A stretch of 64,000 nucleotides of DNA, from contig JAPZTO010000011.1 in assembly GCA_027532775.1 (NCBI GenBank), forward strand, positions 40,516 through 104,515, in the 5' to 3' direction. This document shows, piece by piece, positions 17,458-26,493 of this stretch. Numbering within the stretch: the first letter of the stretch is position 1; every line of letters begins with the position of its first letter. This DNA is from Beijerinckiaceae bacterium (GTDB lineage: Bacteria; Pseudomonadota; Alphaproteobacteria; Rhizobiales; Beijerinckiaceae). Below the pieces are notes generated by a model. That model was not told the origin of the DNA, made no database searches, and was given only the letters and a program-made list of their open reading frames with translations. Position numbers and translations under genes: made by a program.

Positions 17458-17847
17458 ATGCGAAACACTCACACAACGCTGCTGGCGGCTGCACTGGCTT
17501 CGGGCCTTGGCCTGATGGCTGCGCCTGCTATGGCCAACGAGATCCAGGGCACCTGGCAGCGTACGGATACGAATGCGAGCCGGGTCCGCTTTTCGAAATG
17601 CGGTGACTCGTCCTGCGGGTCGATCATCTGGCTGAAGGAGACGTCCGGCGCCGCGAAAGTGGGCCAGCGTGTCTTCTTCGACATGAAGCCGAATGGTGAC
17701 AATCGTTGGGTCGGCAAGGCTTTCAACCCGGAAGATGGCAAGAGCTATTCCGGCAAGGTGCTGATCAACGGCAAGCAGATGGTCACCGAGGGTTGCGCGC
17801 TGGCAGGCCTCGTCTGCCGCAGCGTCAACTGGGTCCGCGTGGACTGA
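17458..17847 (+). CDS. DUF2147 secreted protein
   Basis: This protein has 129 residues. A signal peptide ends at AMA (about residue 28). The mature part fits DUF2147: EIQGTWQR, CGDSSCGSIIWLK, a lysine-glycine turn, NPEDGKSYSGKVLING, and a second pair of cysteines in GCALAGLVCRSVNWVRVD. The four cysteines suggest two disulfides in the periplasm. The function is unknown; the family is lipocalin-like in size and forms a small beta barrel. The start was chosen at the ATG 8 bp after GGGAGGA rather than the TTG two codons earlier. A TTAGTT/AACTAA inverted repeat lies upstream. Confidence 0.87.
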   Translation: MRNTHTTLLAAALASGLGLMAAPAMANEIQGTWQRTDTNASRVRFSKCGDSSCGSIIWLKETSGAAKVGQRVFFDMKPNGDNRWVGKAFNPEDGKSYSGKVLINGKQMVTEGCALAGLVCRSVNWVRVD

Positions 17848-17899
17848 GCGCCCTCGGGAACCCCGTTCCCGAATCGGGCTGAACGGCTATAGAGGCGGG

Positions 17900-19000
17900 A
17901 TGGAGTTCAGCCCGCAGCAGGATCGCGCGCTCGCCGCGATTTCCGATTGGCACAAGGCGGCCCGCCGGAAGCGCGGCGAGCCGGTCTTCCGCCTGTTCGG
18001 CTATGCGGGCACGGGCAAGACAACCCTTGCGCGACACATTGCCGAGGGTATCGACGGCGATGTGCTGTTCGCCGCCTTCACCGGCAAGGCCGCCGCCGTC
18101 ATGCGCGACCGTGGCTGCGGCGATGCCCAGACGCTGCATTCCCTCATCTACCGCTCGAAGGACAGCGAGAACGAGGAACCGACCTTCGTCCTCAACCGGC
18201 AATCCGATGTGAAGAAGGCGGAGCTGGTCATCGTCGATGAATGCTCGATGGTTGATGCCGAATTGGGAACGGACCTGCTGTCCTTCGGCGTACCGGTGCT
18301 GGTCCTGGGCGACCCTGCGCAGCTGCCCCCTGTGAAAGGCGGCGGCTTCTTCACCGAGGCCGAGCCGGATGTGATGCTGACGGAAGTGCACCGGCAGGCG
18401 GCCGGCGATCCGATCATCCATCTGTCGATGCTCGCCCGGAACGGCGAGCGGCTGCCGGTTGGCGATTATGGCGACAGCCGGGTCATCCGTCGCGAGCAGA
18501 TCGACGCGCAGCAGATCCTGGCGGCCGATCAGGTGCTGGTGGGCCGGAACGAGACCCGCCGGAAATACAATGCGCGGATCCGCGCCTTGCTGGGCAAGGT
18601 CGATGCCCTGCCGGAAAAGGACGAGAAACTCGTCTGCCTCCGCAACAACCGCCAGAAGGGCCTGCTCAATGGCTCGACCTGGACCGTGAAGCTGGTCGGA
18701 GAGCGTGTGGGAGAATTCGTCCATATGCGCGTGGCACCGGATGACGGGAATGGCCCGACGGTCAAGGTGGTGGTGCCGCGCGGCTTCTTCGAGGGGATTG
18801 GCGAGGAGATCCCCTGGGAGATCCGCAGGCATGTCGAGGAATTCGATTACGGCTATGCGCTGACCGTGCACAAGGCTCAGGGCTCGCAATGGGACCGCGT
18901 GGTGCTGTTCGACGAAAGCTTCGCCTTCCGCGAGCACCGCACGCGGTGGCTTTACACCGCAATCACCCGCGCGGCGAAGGCGCTGACCGTCGTCATCTGA
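17900..19000 (+). CDS. RecD-like ATP-dependent DNA helicase
   Basis: This is a 366-residue superfamily 1B helicase of the RecD2/Dda kind. Walker A GYAGTGKTT spans 34-42, Walker B VDECSM begins at V112, the GDPAQLPPV motif III region follows, then HRQ. Near the C-terminus YALTVHKAQGSQWDRVVLFD and WLYTAITRAAKAL are motifs V and VI. It lacks the long N-terminal extension of full RecD2, so it is a short form. It probably unwinds DNA 5' to 3' during repair or replication restart. Its last bases overlap the convergent hypothetical gene by 8 bp. Confidence 0.9.
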   Translation: MEFSPQQDRALAAISDWHKAARRKRGEPVFRLFGYAGTGKTTLARHIAEGIDGDVLFAAFTGKAAAVMRDRGCGDAQTLHSLIYRSKDSENEEPTFVLNRQSDVKKAELVIVDECSMVDAELGTDLLSFGVPVLVLGDPAQLPPVKGGGFFTEAEPDVMLTEVHRQAAGDPIIHLSMLARNGERLPVGDYGDSRVIRREQIDAQQILAADQVLVGRNETRRKYNARIRALLGKVDALPEKDEKLVCLRNNRQKGLLNGSTWTVKLVGERVGEFVHMRVAPDDGNGPTVKVVVPRGFFEGIGEEIPWEIRRHVEEFDYGYALTVHKAQGSQWDRVVLFDESFAFREHRTRWLYTAITRAAKALTVVI

Positions 19001-19415
19001 CGCCGGGACAATTCGGCACCACCGTCAGCCAGTCGGGGCTGGCCGCAGCATCATAAACATAGAGGTGGACGAAGCGATCCGGCTGACCGGCGCAGCCCGG
19101 AACCGGGCCCACCAAGCGCCCGACCAGCCGCCCGGTGCGCGCCTGATGGCTGCGCGGCTCGCCGACATTGTCGGCCACGTCGCAGAGCGGTTCGCAATGG
19201 GGGAATTTCGGCTCCGGCCCGGTCTGGACATAGAGCATCGACTGGGTCCGCGAGAAGCGGATGCGATAATGGTGGCGGGCAGGATCCGAGGCCACGGCCA
19301 TGAAGGCCTCGCGGGATTCCAGGCAGAAATCGCCGAAACAGGCCCGCGTGATCTCGATGGATGCGGCCCTTGCCTCGAATGCCAAGAGCAGCAAGGCGAG
19401 GACCGCAAACCGCAT
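18993..19415 (-). CDS. Hypothetical exported protein
   Basis: This is a 140-residue protein with a short signal peptide (FAVLALLLLAFEARA). The mature part has six cysteines (CFGDFC, C in PHCEPLC, PGC, NCPG), consistent with a disulfide-bonded periplasmic protein. No family is recognised. It begins 3 bp after the GST stop on the same strand, so the two are probably co-transcribed. The 8-bp overlap with the convergent helicase gene is at its C-terminus. Confidence 0.6.
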   Translation of the reverse strand: MRFAVLALLLLAFEARAASIEITRACFGDFCLESREAFMAVASDPARHHYRIRFSRTQSMLYVQTGPEPKFPHCEPLCDVADNVGEPRSHQARTGRLVGRLVGPVPGCAGQPDRFVHLYVYDAAASPDWLTVVPNCPGVR

Positions 19416-19418
19416 CGA

Positions 19419-20120
19419 TCAGGATTTCGGCTTGTTTCCGAACAGGATCTCCTGAACCTTGGGATCCTTCATGTTCTGTGAGGACGGGTCCCGCTTCTCG
19501 GAACCGACGGCGAGGCCTCGCTGCACGGCCGGGCGTGCGAGGAAGGCATCGAGCCAGCGCTTCACATGCGGGAACTCGGCAATGTCCTGGCCCTGCCGTT
19601 CCCAGAGCTTCGCCCAGGGGCCGATGGCGATGTCGGCGATCGAATACTCGCCGGCGACCCATTCGCGATCCTTCAACCGCTTGTCGAGCACGCCATAGAG
19701 CCGCTTGGTCTCGTTGGTGTAGCGGTTGATCGCGTATTCGATCTTCTCGGGCGCATAGATCCGGAAATGATGCGTCTGGCCGAGCATCGGGCCGAAGCCG
19801 CCCATCTGCCAGAACAGCCACTGGTCAACCTCGACGCGCTTGCGCTCGTTGACCGGGTAGAGCTGGCCAGTCTTGCGGCCGAGATACTGGAGAATGGCGC
19901 CGCTCTCGAAAAGCGAGATCGGCTCGCCGCCGACCGTGTCGTAATCGACGATGGCCGGCATCTTGTTGTTCGGGGCGATTTTCAGGAAATCGGGCTGGAA
20001 CTGCTCGCCCTTGGTGATGTCGACAAGGTGGACCTCATAGGGAAGACCCATTTCCTCGAGGGCAATGGAAATCTTCCAGCCGTTCGGGGTCGGCCAGTAG
20101 TGAAGATCGATCGGCTGCAT
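19419..20120 (-). CDS. Glutathione S-transferase family, YfcG/YghU-like
   Basis: This protein has 233 residues. The N-terminal thioredoxin-like domain reads DLHYWPTPNGWKISIALEE, with the TPNG active-site turn typical of the Nu/disulfide-bond reductase GSTs, followed by the NNKMPAIVD cis-proline loop and LFESGAILQYL. The all-helical C-terminal domain holds YSIADIAIGPW. Such enzymes use glutathione to reduce disulfides or peroxides in the cytoplasm. The length agrees with the family. A small exported protein follows 3 bp downstream. Confidence 0.9.
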   Translation of the reverse strand: MQPIDLHYWPTPNGWKISIALEEMGLPYEVHLVDITKGEQFQPDFLKIAPNNKMPAIVDYDTVGGEPISLFESGAILQYLGRKTGQLYPVNERKRVEVDQWLFWQMGGFGPMLGQTHHFRIYAPEKIEYAINRYTNETKRLYGVLDKRLKDREWVAGEYSIADIAIGPWAKLWERQGQDIAEFPHVKRWLDAFLARPAVQRGLAVGSEKRDPSSQNMKDPKVQEILFGNKPKS

Positions 20121-20309
20121 GAAGCGCTCCAGCTTTCGGAATGTGCCCTGTCATATCGTGATGCGCCGCGCGCCAACAAGGGGGGCGCCCCGAGAAGGCC
20201 GGGCACAAAAACGTGACGGTGCCGGGAATGCAACGTCCGCTTGCTTTACGGGCAAGGCAAAGCGGCGCAGCATGCTGCTGTTCTTTCAGTCATATTTCAG
20301 GGTTTACGA

Positions 20310-20624
20310 ATGCATCGGCGTTTCCAGGTGGCCATCGCAGCCCTCTCCCTGCTTGTCCTGCTGTCGCCCTCACCTGGCCTGCCGGCCCAGGCGCCCGGGC
20401 AGCATCCGCTCCGGCCCGGGGACAATGCCGGCCAGCCGGATGCTGCCGGTCCCTTCATCCGGCCCCAGCGAAAAGCCAGCGAGCGGCAGCGAGAGAGCCT
20501 CGCCCGCACGCGGCAATGCGGGCAGGAATGGCGCGCCCTGAAGGCGGGCAGACGCAGGGGCGAGCAGGATTGGCGCGCGTTCAGCCGGGAATGCCGGGAG
20601 CGGCTGAAGGCGCGCGGTCACTGA
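20310..20624 (+). CDS. Small exported protein, PsiF-like tail
   Basis: This protein has 104 residues. The start is set at the ATG giving MHRRFQVAIAALSLLVLLS, a good signal peptide; the longer frame from 20241 would bury it. After a Pro/Gly-rich linker the C-terminus has CGQEWRALKAGRR and W-RAFSRECRERLK, the paired Cys/Trp pattern of PsiF-like repeats seen in many small alphaproteobacterial secreted proteins. The function is unknown. The end overlaps the convergent GNAT gene by 7 bp. Confidence 0.65.
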   Translation: MHRRFQVAIAALSLLVLLSPSPGLPAQAPGQHPLRPGDNAGQPDAAGPFIRPQRKASERQRESLARTRQCGQEWRALKAGRRRGEQDWRAFSRECRERLKARGH

Positions 20625-21118
20625 CCGGCGAGAGCTTTGCCGAAGCCCTCGTGGCGCTGCACGTAGCCGAGGTTGCGGTAGAATCGATGCGCATCGACGC
20701 GCTTCTTGTTCGAGGTGAGGGTCACTTCCGTCGCGCCGCCCTGCAAGGCGATGGCCTCGGCGGCGGTAACCAGCCGGGCACCGATGCCCATGCCCCGGGC
20801 AGCTGCCGCAACGAAGACGGAATTCAGCACGACCTTGAGGCGCCCCTGCGAGGGCAGGCCACGAAGGAAGTAGAGGTGCACGAAGCCGAGCACCCGGCCG
20901 CCATCGCGCGCGACGATCACGCGGTGGTCCGGGTTGGCAAGGATCGCCTCGAACGCTGCCCGGTAGCCCGGCGCAAGATCCTCCGTCCAGGCATCACCCT
21001 TGCCGCCGACTTCATCTTCCGCGAGAACCTGCACGAGCGCCGGCAAATCTGCGGCCATGGCCCCCTCCACAACCGGCTGTTCCTGCACCATGTCTGCCCC
21101 TGTTCCGCCTTCCGGCAT
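20618..21118 (-). CDS. GNAT family acetyltransferase
   Basis: This is a 166-residue single-domain GNAT. Motif A, with the acetyl-CoA pyrophosphate loop, is NSVFVAAAARGMGIGARLV (R/Q-x-x-G-x-G/A form: ARGMGIG). VEVTLTS-like strand beta5 and HRFYRNLGYVQRHEGFGKAL complete the fold. The substrate cannot be told. The first ~20 residues may not be translated, as M10 (MVQEQ) and M21 are possible starts. It stands alone, convergent with the small exported protein. Confidence 0.85.
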   Translation of the reverse strand: MPEGGTGADMVQEQPVVEGAMAADLPALVQVLAEDEVGGKGDAWTEDLAPGYRAAFEAILANPDHRVIVARDGGRVLGFVHLYFLRGLPSQGRLKVVLNSVFVAAAARGMGIGARLVTAAEAIALQGGATEVTLTSNKKRVDAHRFYRNLGYVQRHEGFGKALAGQ

Positions 21119-21222
21119 TCGTTCTTGCGCCTCGATTACCCATAACCTGGCACGGGCGCTAGACGGGGCCTTCCGGTCCCGCTAACACACCCTGCCCCGC
21201 TGCCTCTCGAACCCCGGTTCCC

Positions 21223-21777
21223 ATGGCCATTGAGATCGAAACGTCCCGGATCCTCGCGTTCGTCCAGGCCAACCAGTCCATGGCACCTCTCGCCATCTTC
21301 CTGATGGCGATGGGCGAGACCATCGTGGTTGTCTCGGTGTTCATTCCCTCGACATTCCTGCTTTTTGCCATCGGCGGCATCATGGCGGCGGCCGGGGTGC
21401 CATTACTGCCTTCCCTGCTTGCGGGCTGGCTCGGCGCCTCTCTCGGCTTCTCGATCATGTATCTGATCAGCGCCTCGATGGGTGACCGGATCCTGACCTT
21501 CTGGCCATTCCGCACCTACACGGAGACGGTGTCCAAAACGATCGCCTTCTCACGCAAATGGGGCGTCTGGGGGGTGATGATCGGCCATTTCAGCGGGCCG
21601 CTGCGCGTGCTGATCCCGATCGTTGCGGGGATCTCGCGCATGCCGCCCCTGCCCTTCATGGTGGCGAACCTGCTCGGAGCCCTCGGCTGGATCCTGACTT
21701 TCTTCGCGCCGGGGCATCTCGTCGTCTCGTCGGAATGGTTCCGGGGCTTCTTCTCCGGTTTCCTCAAATTCACCTGA
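21223..21777 (+). CDS. DedA family membrane protein
   Basis: This is a 184-residue DedA/SNARE-associated-type integral membrane protein. It has hydrophobic segments at about 18-45 and 50-75, the re-entrant-like IPSTFLLFAIGG, then the family motif with essential Arg and Gly, GHFSGPLRVLIPIVAGISRM (about 125-144), and a terminal helix. Members act in phospholipid or undecaprenyl-phosphate trafficking at the inner membrane; the exact substrate is not known here. It is followed by a GC-rich terminator hairpin. Confidence 0.88.
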   Translation: MAIEIETSRILAFVQANQSMAPLAIFLMAMGETIVVVSVFIPSTFLLFAIGGIMAAAGVPLLPSLLAGWLGASLGFSIMYLISASMGDRILTFWPFRTYTETVSKTIAFSRKWGVWGVMIGHFSGPLRVLIPIVAGISRMPPLPFMVANLLGALGWILTFFAPGHLVVSSEWFRGFFSGFLKFT

Positions 21778-21781
21778 AACG

Positions 21782-21810
21782 AAAAACCCCGCCTTTCCGG
21801 GGCGGGGTCT
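21782..21810 (-). terminator. Intrinsic terminator between convergent genes
   Basis: The perfect arms ACCCCGCC (21786-21793) and GGCGGGGT (21801-21808) enclose a 7-base loop. The A-run at 21782-21786 becomes a T-run on the minus strand, so it should end the minus-strand gene at 21842-22150. The plus-strand dedA transcript lacks a T-run but may stall at the same hairpin. Confidence 0.8.
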
Positions 21811-21841
21811 CGAATTCATTCCGGTTTGCCTTGCCTGGGCA

Positions 21842-22150
21842 TCATTCGCAGACGCGGCGGGTCACGCGCACCCAGCGGCCACGATAATCGTCCCAGACGC
21901 GCTCACGGACACGATAGCAGACGGGCTCCTCGACATAGGTGGGGCCGGGGCCATAGTAGACTGGAGCACCATAAGCCCGCGGGGCGAGCAACGCGCCGCC
22001 GATCAGGGCGCCGCCCACGAGGCCGGCTGCCAGAGCGGCGTTACGGCCGCGACGGGCTTCGGCTTCCTGCACCGGCAGAGCCGCGAATGTCAGCGCGAGC
22101 GCTGCGGCGGCGAGAGCCGAGGTCTTCTTGAAAGAGATCGCATTGATCAT
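21842..22150 (-). CDS. Small exported glycine-rich protein
   Basis: This protein has 102 residues. The ATG at 22150 was chosen because GGAGA lies 7 bp upstream; the ATG two codons earlier abuts it. The signal peptide runs to about residue 32 (LPVQEAEA). A glycine-zipper-like GLVGGALIGGALLAP follows, then a Tyr/Pro stretch, and a basic tail with two cysteines, CYRVRERVWDDYRGRWVRVT. This layout is common in small rhizobial outer-envelope proteins of unknown function. Confidence 0.7.
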   Translation of the reverse strand: MINAISFKKTSALAAAALALTFAALPVQEAEARRGRNAALAAGLVGGALIGGALLAPRAYGAPVYYGPGPTYVEEPVCYRVRERVWDDYRGRWVRVTRRVCE

Positions 22151-22333
22151 GGTCATTCTCCGCTGTTGGTCGAAGCCTGCGGGGCACCGCCCCTTCCTGC
22201 CAATCGGCTTCGTCGATATACCCATATCCTTGCCGCTCGGATGCAAAAGTGCGCTTTCGCACCTGTAGGGAAGCTGAATGAACCGGGGCAAGATCGAGGC
22301 AGAGGCCCCGACCGAGGGCAAGCCCCGCATCCT

Positions 22334-23356
22334 TCAAAGCATCTTGATAAAATGATACTCTGAAGTCTGCGAAATGTCACCCAGATCGCGGGTCTGTCCG
22401 GTGGCCTCGTAGCCAAGCCGGCCATAAAGGCCATGGGCGGAGGTGAAGCGCGTGTCCGACCAGAGGATCATCCGGCGGGCTTCGTCGGAACGCGCGAGAG
22501 CCTCGACATGGCGGACAAGCCGCGCGGCGATGCCCTGTCGCCGGCAATCCGGCCGGACATAGAGCCGGTGCAGCTCCGCGATGCCGGGCTCCGGCAGGTC
22601 ATAGGCAATGGAGGCGCAGATCCGGCCGCGCGCATCTTCCAGCACAAGAAAGGCCCCGCCCAGCGGAACAGGGCGGCCATCCGGCCCCGGCCGCGTCCGC
22701 TCGAGCCAATGCCCGGGCTTCACGAGATCGGGCAGATCCTCATGCGGATCGACGAAGCAGCCGGGATACTCGGCAAAACACAGGGCCAGCAGGCCGAACA
22801 GGTCCTGCGCATCCTCATCACGGGCCGGGCGCAACGTCCAGAGCGGCAAGGAAGCCTCGAGAACCAGATGGGCAATGCCCGCCTCGGTATCTCCACCGCA
22901 GGCAACGCCTGATGAAACAGGCAGGAAGCCATGCCGCCGGTAGAAGCCCAGCGCGCGGGCGTTCCGTGGCTCGACCTCGAGCCGGGCATGGCGGGCCGCC
23001 GGAAAGGCCGCGAGCAGCTTTTGCAACAATCGCCGGCCCAGGCCATCGCGCTGGAATTCCGGCAGGATATAGATGCGGCTGATCTCGATCCGGTCTTCCG
23101 CGCGAAGTTGCGCGGAAGCCGTGGCGATCACCCGGCCATCCTTTTCGGCAACAAGGAAGGCGCGCTGGCAGGGCTGGGCCAGCATGTCATCCATCTGGCG
23201 CTGCAACACTTCGGGCGAATGCCAGCGCGCGGTCATCTCGGCGACCTTCGCCGCGCCGAGCGCCTCGTCATAGGTCGCGTGCCAGGTCCGGACGAGCACA
23301 TCCCGGACCGCGGCGAGATCCTCCTGCCGGACGGGCCGGATGACAGGCGTGTTCAC
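22334..23356 (-). CDS. Tandem-domain GNAT acetyltransferase
   Basis: This 340-residue protein contains two complete GNAT domains. Domain one is about 1-165, with the acetyl-CoA loop [12 protein letters not shown] and [12 protein letters not shown]. Domain two is about 172-340, with [14 protein letters not shown] and [13 protein letters not shown]. Either domain may have become structural, or they act on different substrates; this cannot be told from sequence. It starts with GTG overlapping the gatB stop (GTGA), so it is translationally coupled to gatB. An acetyltransferase downstream of gatB may be incidental. Confidence 0.87.
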   Translation of the reverse strand: MNTPVIRPVRQEDLAAVRDVLVRTWHATYDEALGAAKVAEMTARWHSPEVLQRQMDDMLAQPCQRAFLVAEKDGRVIATASAQLRAEDRIEISRIYILPEFQRDGLGRRLLQKLLAAFPAARHARLEVEPRNARALGFYRRHGFLPVSSGVACGGDTEAGIAHLVLEASLPLWTLRPARDEDAQDLFGLLALCFAEYPGCFVDPHEDLPDLVKPGHWLERTRPGPDGRPVPLGGAFLVLEDARGRICASIAYDLPEPGIAELHRLYVRPDCRRQGIAARLVRHVEALARSDEARRMILWSDTRFTSAHGLYGRLGYEATGQTRDLGDISQTSEYHFIKML

Positions 23357-24837
23357 TCGATCCCCAGTTTCGACTTGAGCAGGTCGTTGACAGCCGCCGG
23401 GTTGGCCTTGCCGCCGGAGGATTTCATCACCTGCCCGACGAACCAGCCCAGCAGGGTCGGTTTGGCCTTTGCCTGCTCGACCTTGTCCGGATTGGCGGCG
23501 ATGATCTCGTCGACCACCTTCTCGATCGCACCGGTATCGGTGACCTGCTTCATGCCGCGCGCCTCGACGATCCCGGCCGGGTCGCCGCCTTCCGTCCAGA
23601 CGATCTCGAACAGGTCCTTCGCGATCTTGCCGGAAATGGTGCCGGCGCCGATAAGATCGATGACACCCCCGAGCTGGGCCGCGCTGACCGGGCTCTCGGT
23701 AACGGCGAGGCCCTCCTTGTTGAGGCGGCCGAACAACTCGTTGATGACCCAGTTGGCGGCGATCTTGCCATCGCGGCCCTTGGCCACGGCCTCGAAGAAA
23801 TCAGCGCTCTCGCGTTCCATCACCAGAACCGAGGCATCATAGGCCGTCAGGCCGTACTGGCTCATGAACCGGGCCTTCTTGTCGTCGGGCAGTTCGGGCA
23901 GACCGGCCTTCAGCCCTGCGACGAATTCCTCCTCGAGCAGCAGCGGCAGCAGGTCCGGATCGGGGAAATAGCGGTAATCATGCGCTTCTTCCTTCGAGCG
24001 CATCGACCGGGTTTCCCGGTTGCCCGGATCATAGAGGCGGGTTTCCTGATCGATCTTGCCGCCATCTTCGAGGATCGCGATCTGCCGGCGGGCTTCCACC
24101 TCGATAGCCTGACCGATGAAGCGGATGGAATTGACGTTCTTGATCTCGCAACGCGTGCCGAAGGGCTCGCCCGGGCGGCGGACCGAGACGTTGACGTCGG
24201 CGCGGAGATTGCCCTTCTCCATGTCGCCATCGCAGGTGCCGAGATAGCGCAGGATCTGGCGCAGCTTCGTCACATAGGCCTGCGCCTCCTCGGCCGAGCG
24301 AAGGTCCGGCTTCGAGACGATCTCCATCAGTGCGACGCCGGCGCGGTTGAGATCGACGAAGGAATTGGCAGGGTCCTGATCATGGATCGACTTGCCGGCA
24401 TCCTGTTCGAGATGCAGGCGCTCGATCCGTACCGTGATCGGCTCGGCTTCTCCCGGGATGTCGACGACCACCTCGCCCTCGCCGACAATCGGTTCGGCGA
24501 ACTGGCTGATCTGGTAGCCCTGCGGCAGATCCGGGTAGAAATAGTTCTTCCGGTCGAACCGGGACTTGCGGTTGATCTGCGCCTTCAGCCCGAGGCCGGT
24601 CCGCACCGCCTGCGCCACGCATTCCCGGTTGATGACCGGCAGCATGCCCGGCATGGCGGCATCGACGAAGCTCACATGGGCGTTGGGCTCGCCGCCGAAG
24701 GCCGTCGAGGCGCCGGAGAAGAGCTTGGCCTTCGAATTGACCTGGGCATGGATCTCCATGCCGATGATGATTTCCCAATCGGCCTTGGCCCCTTTGATCC
24801 AGTATTTCGGCGGGGCAGAACGGATATCGAGCGACAT
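23353..24837 (-). CDS. gatB: Asp-tRNA(Asn)/Glu-tRNA(Gln) amidotransferase subunit B
   Basis: This is a 494-residue GatB. The N-terminal cradle domain contains [34 protein letters not shown] and [17 protein letters not shown]. The linker has [13 protein letters not shown]. The C-terminal YqeY-like tail domain ends with [20 protein letters not shown]. It transamidates misacylated Glu-tRNA(Gln), or Asp-tRNA(Asn), in the GatCAB complex; gatA and gatC are not in this window. The start was placed at [13 protein letters not shown], which fits the family length; an upstream in-frame ATG adds 20 unconserved residues. Confidence 0.96.
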   Translation of the reverse strand: MSLDIRSAPPKYWIKGAKADWEIIIGMEIHAQVNSKAKLFSGASTAFGGEPNAHVSFVDAAMPGMLPVINRECVAQAVRTGLGLKAQINRKSRFDRKNYFYPDLPQGYQISQFAEPIVGEGEVVVDIPGEAEPITVRIERLHLEQDAGKSIHDQDPANSFVDLNRAGVALMEIVSKPDLRSAEEAQAYVTKLRQILRYLGTCDGDMEKGNLRADVNVSVRRPGEPFGTRCEIKNVNSIRFIGQAIEVEARRQIAILEDGGKIDQETRLYDPGNRETRSMRSKEEAHDYRYFPDPDLLPLLLEEEFVAGLKAGLPELPDDKKARFMSQYGLTAYDASVLVMERESADFFEAVAKGRDGKIAANWVINELFGRLNKEGLAVTESPVSAAQLGGVIDLIGAGTISGKIAKDLFEIVWTEGGDPAGIVEARGMKQVTDTGAIEKVVDEIIAANPDKVEQAKAKPTLLGWFVGQVMKSSGGKANPAAVNDLLKSKLGIE

Positions 24838-24924
24838 GGTGCGGCTTTCACGATCGGTGGAGGATTCGCTTTTCGCGAGGGTCGCGGCCAGCGTCAAGCG
24901 TTTAGGACGTCCTGGGCGTTCGGG

Positions 24925-25143
24925 CTAGCGCGTATGACGGGAGAGAGCCTTCCGCAACAGGCCGGCAGCAAGGCCTGTCGCGAGGAAGATACCAGCCCCG
25001 ATGAGGGCCTGCCACCAGCGGATCGAGAGGTCGGCATCGAACAGGCTGCGGATGGCGACCATCACGAACAGGGCGGCGATGGCGAAGCTGAGCACCCGCA
25101 TCGCGATCAGCACCGCCAGCATGATCATGGTGGAGATCGGCAT
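24925..25143 (-). CDS. Small two-helix membrane protein
   Basis: This 72-residue protein has two predicted membrane segments, roughly 5-30 and 44-64, joined by a short loop with DADLSIRWW. A basic tail (LLRKALSRHTR) would face the cytoplasm. No family is recognised. Its ATG lies 1 bp after the aminotransferase stop, indicating translational coupling, and gatB follows 87 bp later on the same strand. Confidence 0.6.
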   Translation of the reverse strand: MPISTMIMLAVLIAMRVLSFAIAALFVMVAIRSLFDADLSIRWWQALIGAGIFLATGLAAGLLRKALSRHTR

Positions 25144-25144
25144 T

Positions 25145-26317
25145 TCAGGGGCCCAGCCAGCGCTTCAGGCGCGCCACGCCTTCGATGATATCCGCTTCGC
25201 TGCCGGCATAGGAGAGGCGCACGAAGCGATGGCCCTCGCTGCGGTCGAAATCGAGGCCTGGCGTGATGGCGAGGCCGGCCTCGTGCAGGGCCTTTTTCGA
25301 GAAGGCCATGGAATCGTTCGAGAACCGGCCGATATCGCAATAGGCGTAAAAGGCACCGTCCATCGGCAGCGGCTTCAAGCCAAGTGCGGGCAGCGCCTCC
25401 ATCAGCACGGCGCGGTTGCGGGCATAGCCGGCCTTGATCGCTTCCAGTTCCTCCCCGGCCTCGAAAGCGGAGATTGCGGCGATCTGGCTGAGATAGGGCA
25501 CCGAGATGGCGAGGTTCTGCGCGAGGCATTCCAGCGCCCGGACCATCCGCTCCGGCACAACGAGCCAGCCGATTCGCCAGCCGGTCATGCAGAAATATTT
25601 CGAGAAGGAATTGACGATGATCGCCTCGTCCGAGCTGGCGAGCGCCGTCGCTTCCTCGCCCTCATAGGTCAAACCGTGGTAGATCTCGTCCGAAACCAGC
25701 CAGAGGCCGAGTTCACGGCACGTTGACGCGATAGCGGCAACCTCGCCGGCCGGCGTCAGCACGCCTGTGGGATTGGCGGGGCTCATGATCAGCACGGCAT
25801 CGAGCGGTGTGCGGGCGTGGGCCGCGCGGATCGCCGCAGCGGAGAGCACGAAGCCGGTTTCCGGCCCGGTCGGGATCTCGACGGCTTCGATGCCCAACGC
25901 CTGCAGGATATTGCGGTAGGCGGGATATCCCGGCGAGGGAATGCCGATGCGCCCGCCCTGATCCAGCATGGCGAGAAAAGCGAGGATGAACCCGCCGGAG
26001 GAGCCGGTGGTCACCGCGATCCGCGTCGCGGGCACGGAAATCCCGTAAAGCCGCCGGTAATGAGCGGCGATCGCCTCACGCAAGGCGGGCAGGCCGAGCG
26101 CCTCGGTATAGGCGATCCGGCCGCCTTCGAGTGCCCGCATGGCAGCTTCGCGGACCGGCCGCGGTGACGGCGCGCCCGGCTCGCCGACCTCGAGATGGAT
26201 GATGCCGGGCCGGCCGTTGCGGGCCGCCTCGCGGCCGAGATCCCGCGCTTCGCGCAGCACGTCCATGGCAATGAACGCGGCGATCTGCGAGCGGCGGGAA
26301 AGGGTCGGGCTCGGCAT
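25145..26317 (-). CDS. Class I/II PLP-dependent aminotransferase
   Basis: This is a 390-residue fold-type I aminotransferase of the aspartate/alanine group. The PLP lysine is K240 in NSFSKYFCMTGWRIGWLV. Other family motifs are TTGSSGGF, SPGYPAYRN, SPANPTGV, VSDEIYHGL and the C-terminal RLSYAGSEADI, whose Arg should bind the substrate carboxylate. The exact amino acid pair is not predictable. A GAGGAG ribosome binding site precedes the ATG. It heads a run with the small membrane protein, gatB and the GNAT. Confidence 0.92.
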   Translation of the reverse strand: MPSPTLSRRSQIAAFIAMDVLREARDLGREAARNGRPGIIHLEVGEPGAPSPRPVREAAMRALEGGRIAYTEALGLPALREAIAAHYRRLYGISVPATRIAVTTGSSGGFILAFLAMLDQGGRIGIPSPGYPAYRNILQALGIEAVEIPTGPETGFVLSAAAIRAAHARTPLDAVLIMSPANPTGVLTPAGEVAAIASTCRELGLWLVSDEIYHGLTYEGEEATALASSDEAIIVNSFSKYFCMTGWRIGWLVVPERMVRALECLAQNLAISVPYLSQIAAISAFEAGEELEAIKAGYARNRAVLMEALPALGLKPLPMDGAFYAYCDIGRFSNDSMAFSKKALHEAGLAITPGLDFDRSEGHRFVRLSYAGSEADIIEGVARLKRWLGP

Positions 26318-26493
26318 GGCGGCTCCTCGGGCTCAGGCGCCGGGCCTTCTCCGCCGTTCCTTCCCGCAAGTCAATCATCACCAGACAAGCCGGACAGGCG
26401 CCGCGCCATCCATCACAAGACCGCGACCCCGGCTGCCCAGAATTGACCGCATTGCTGCCTATAGCCTATGCCGGTTCGATCTGCGGAGAAGTC

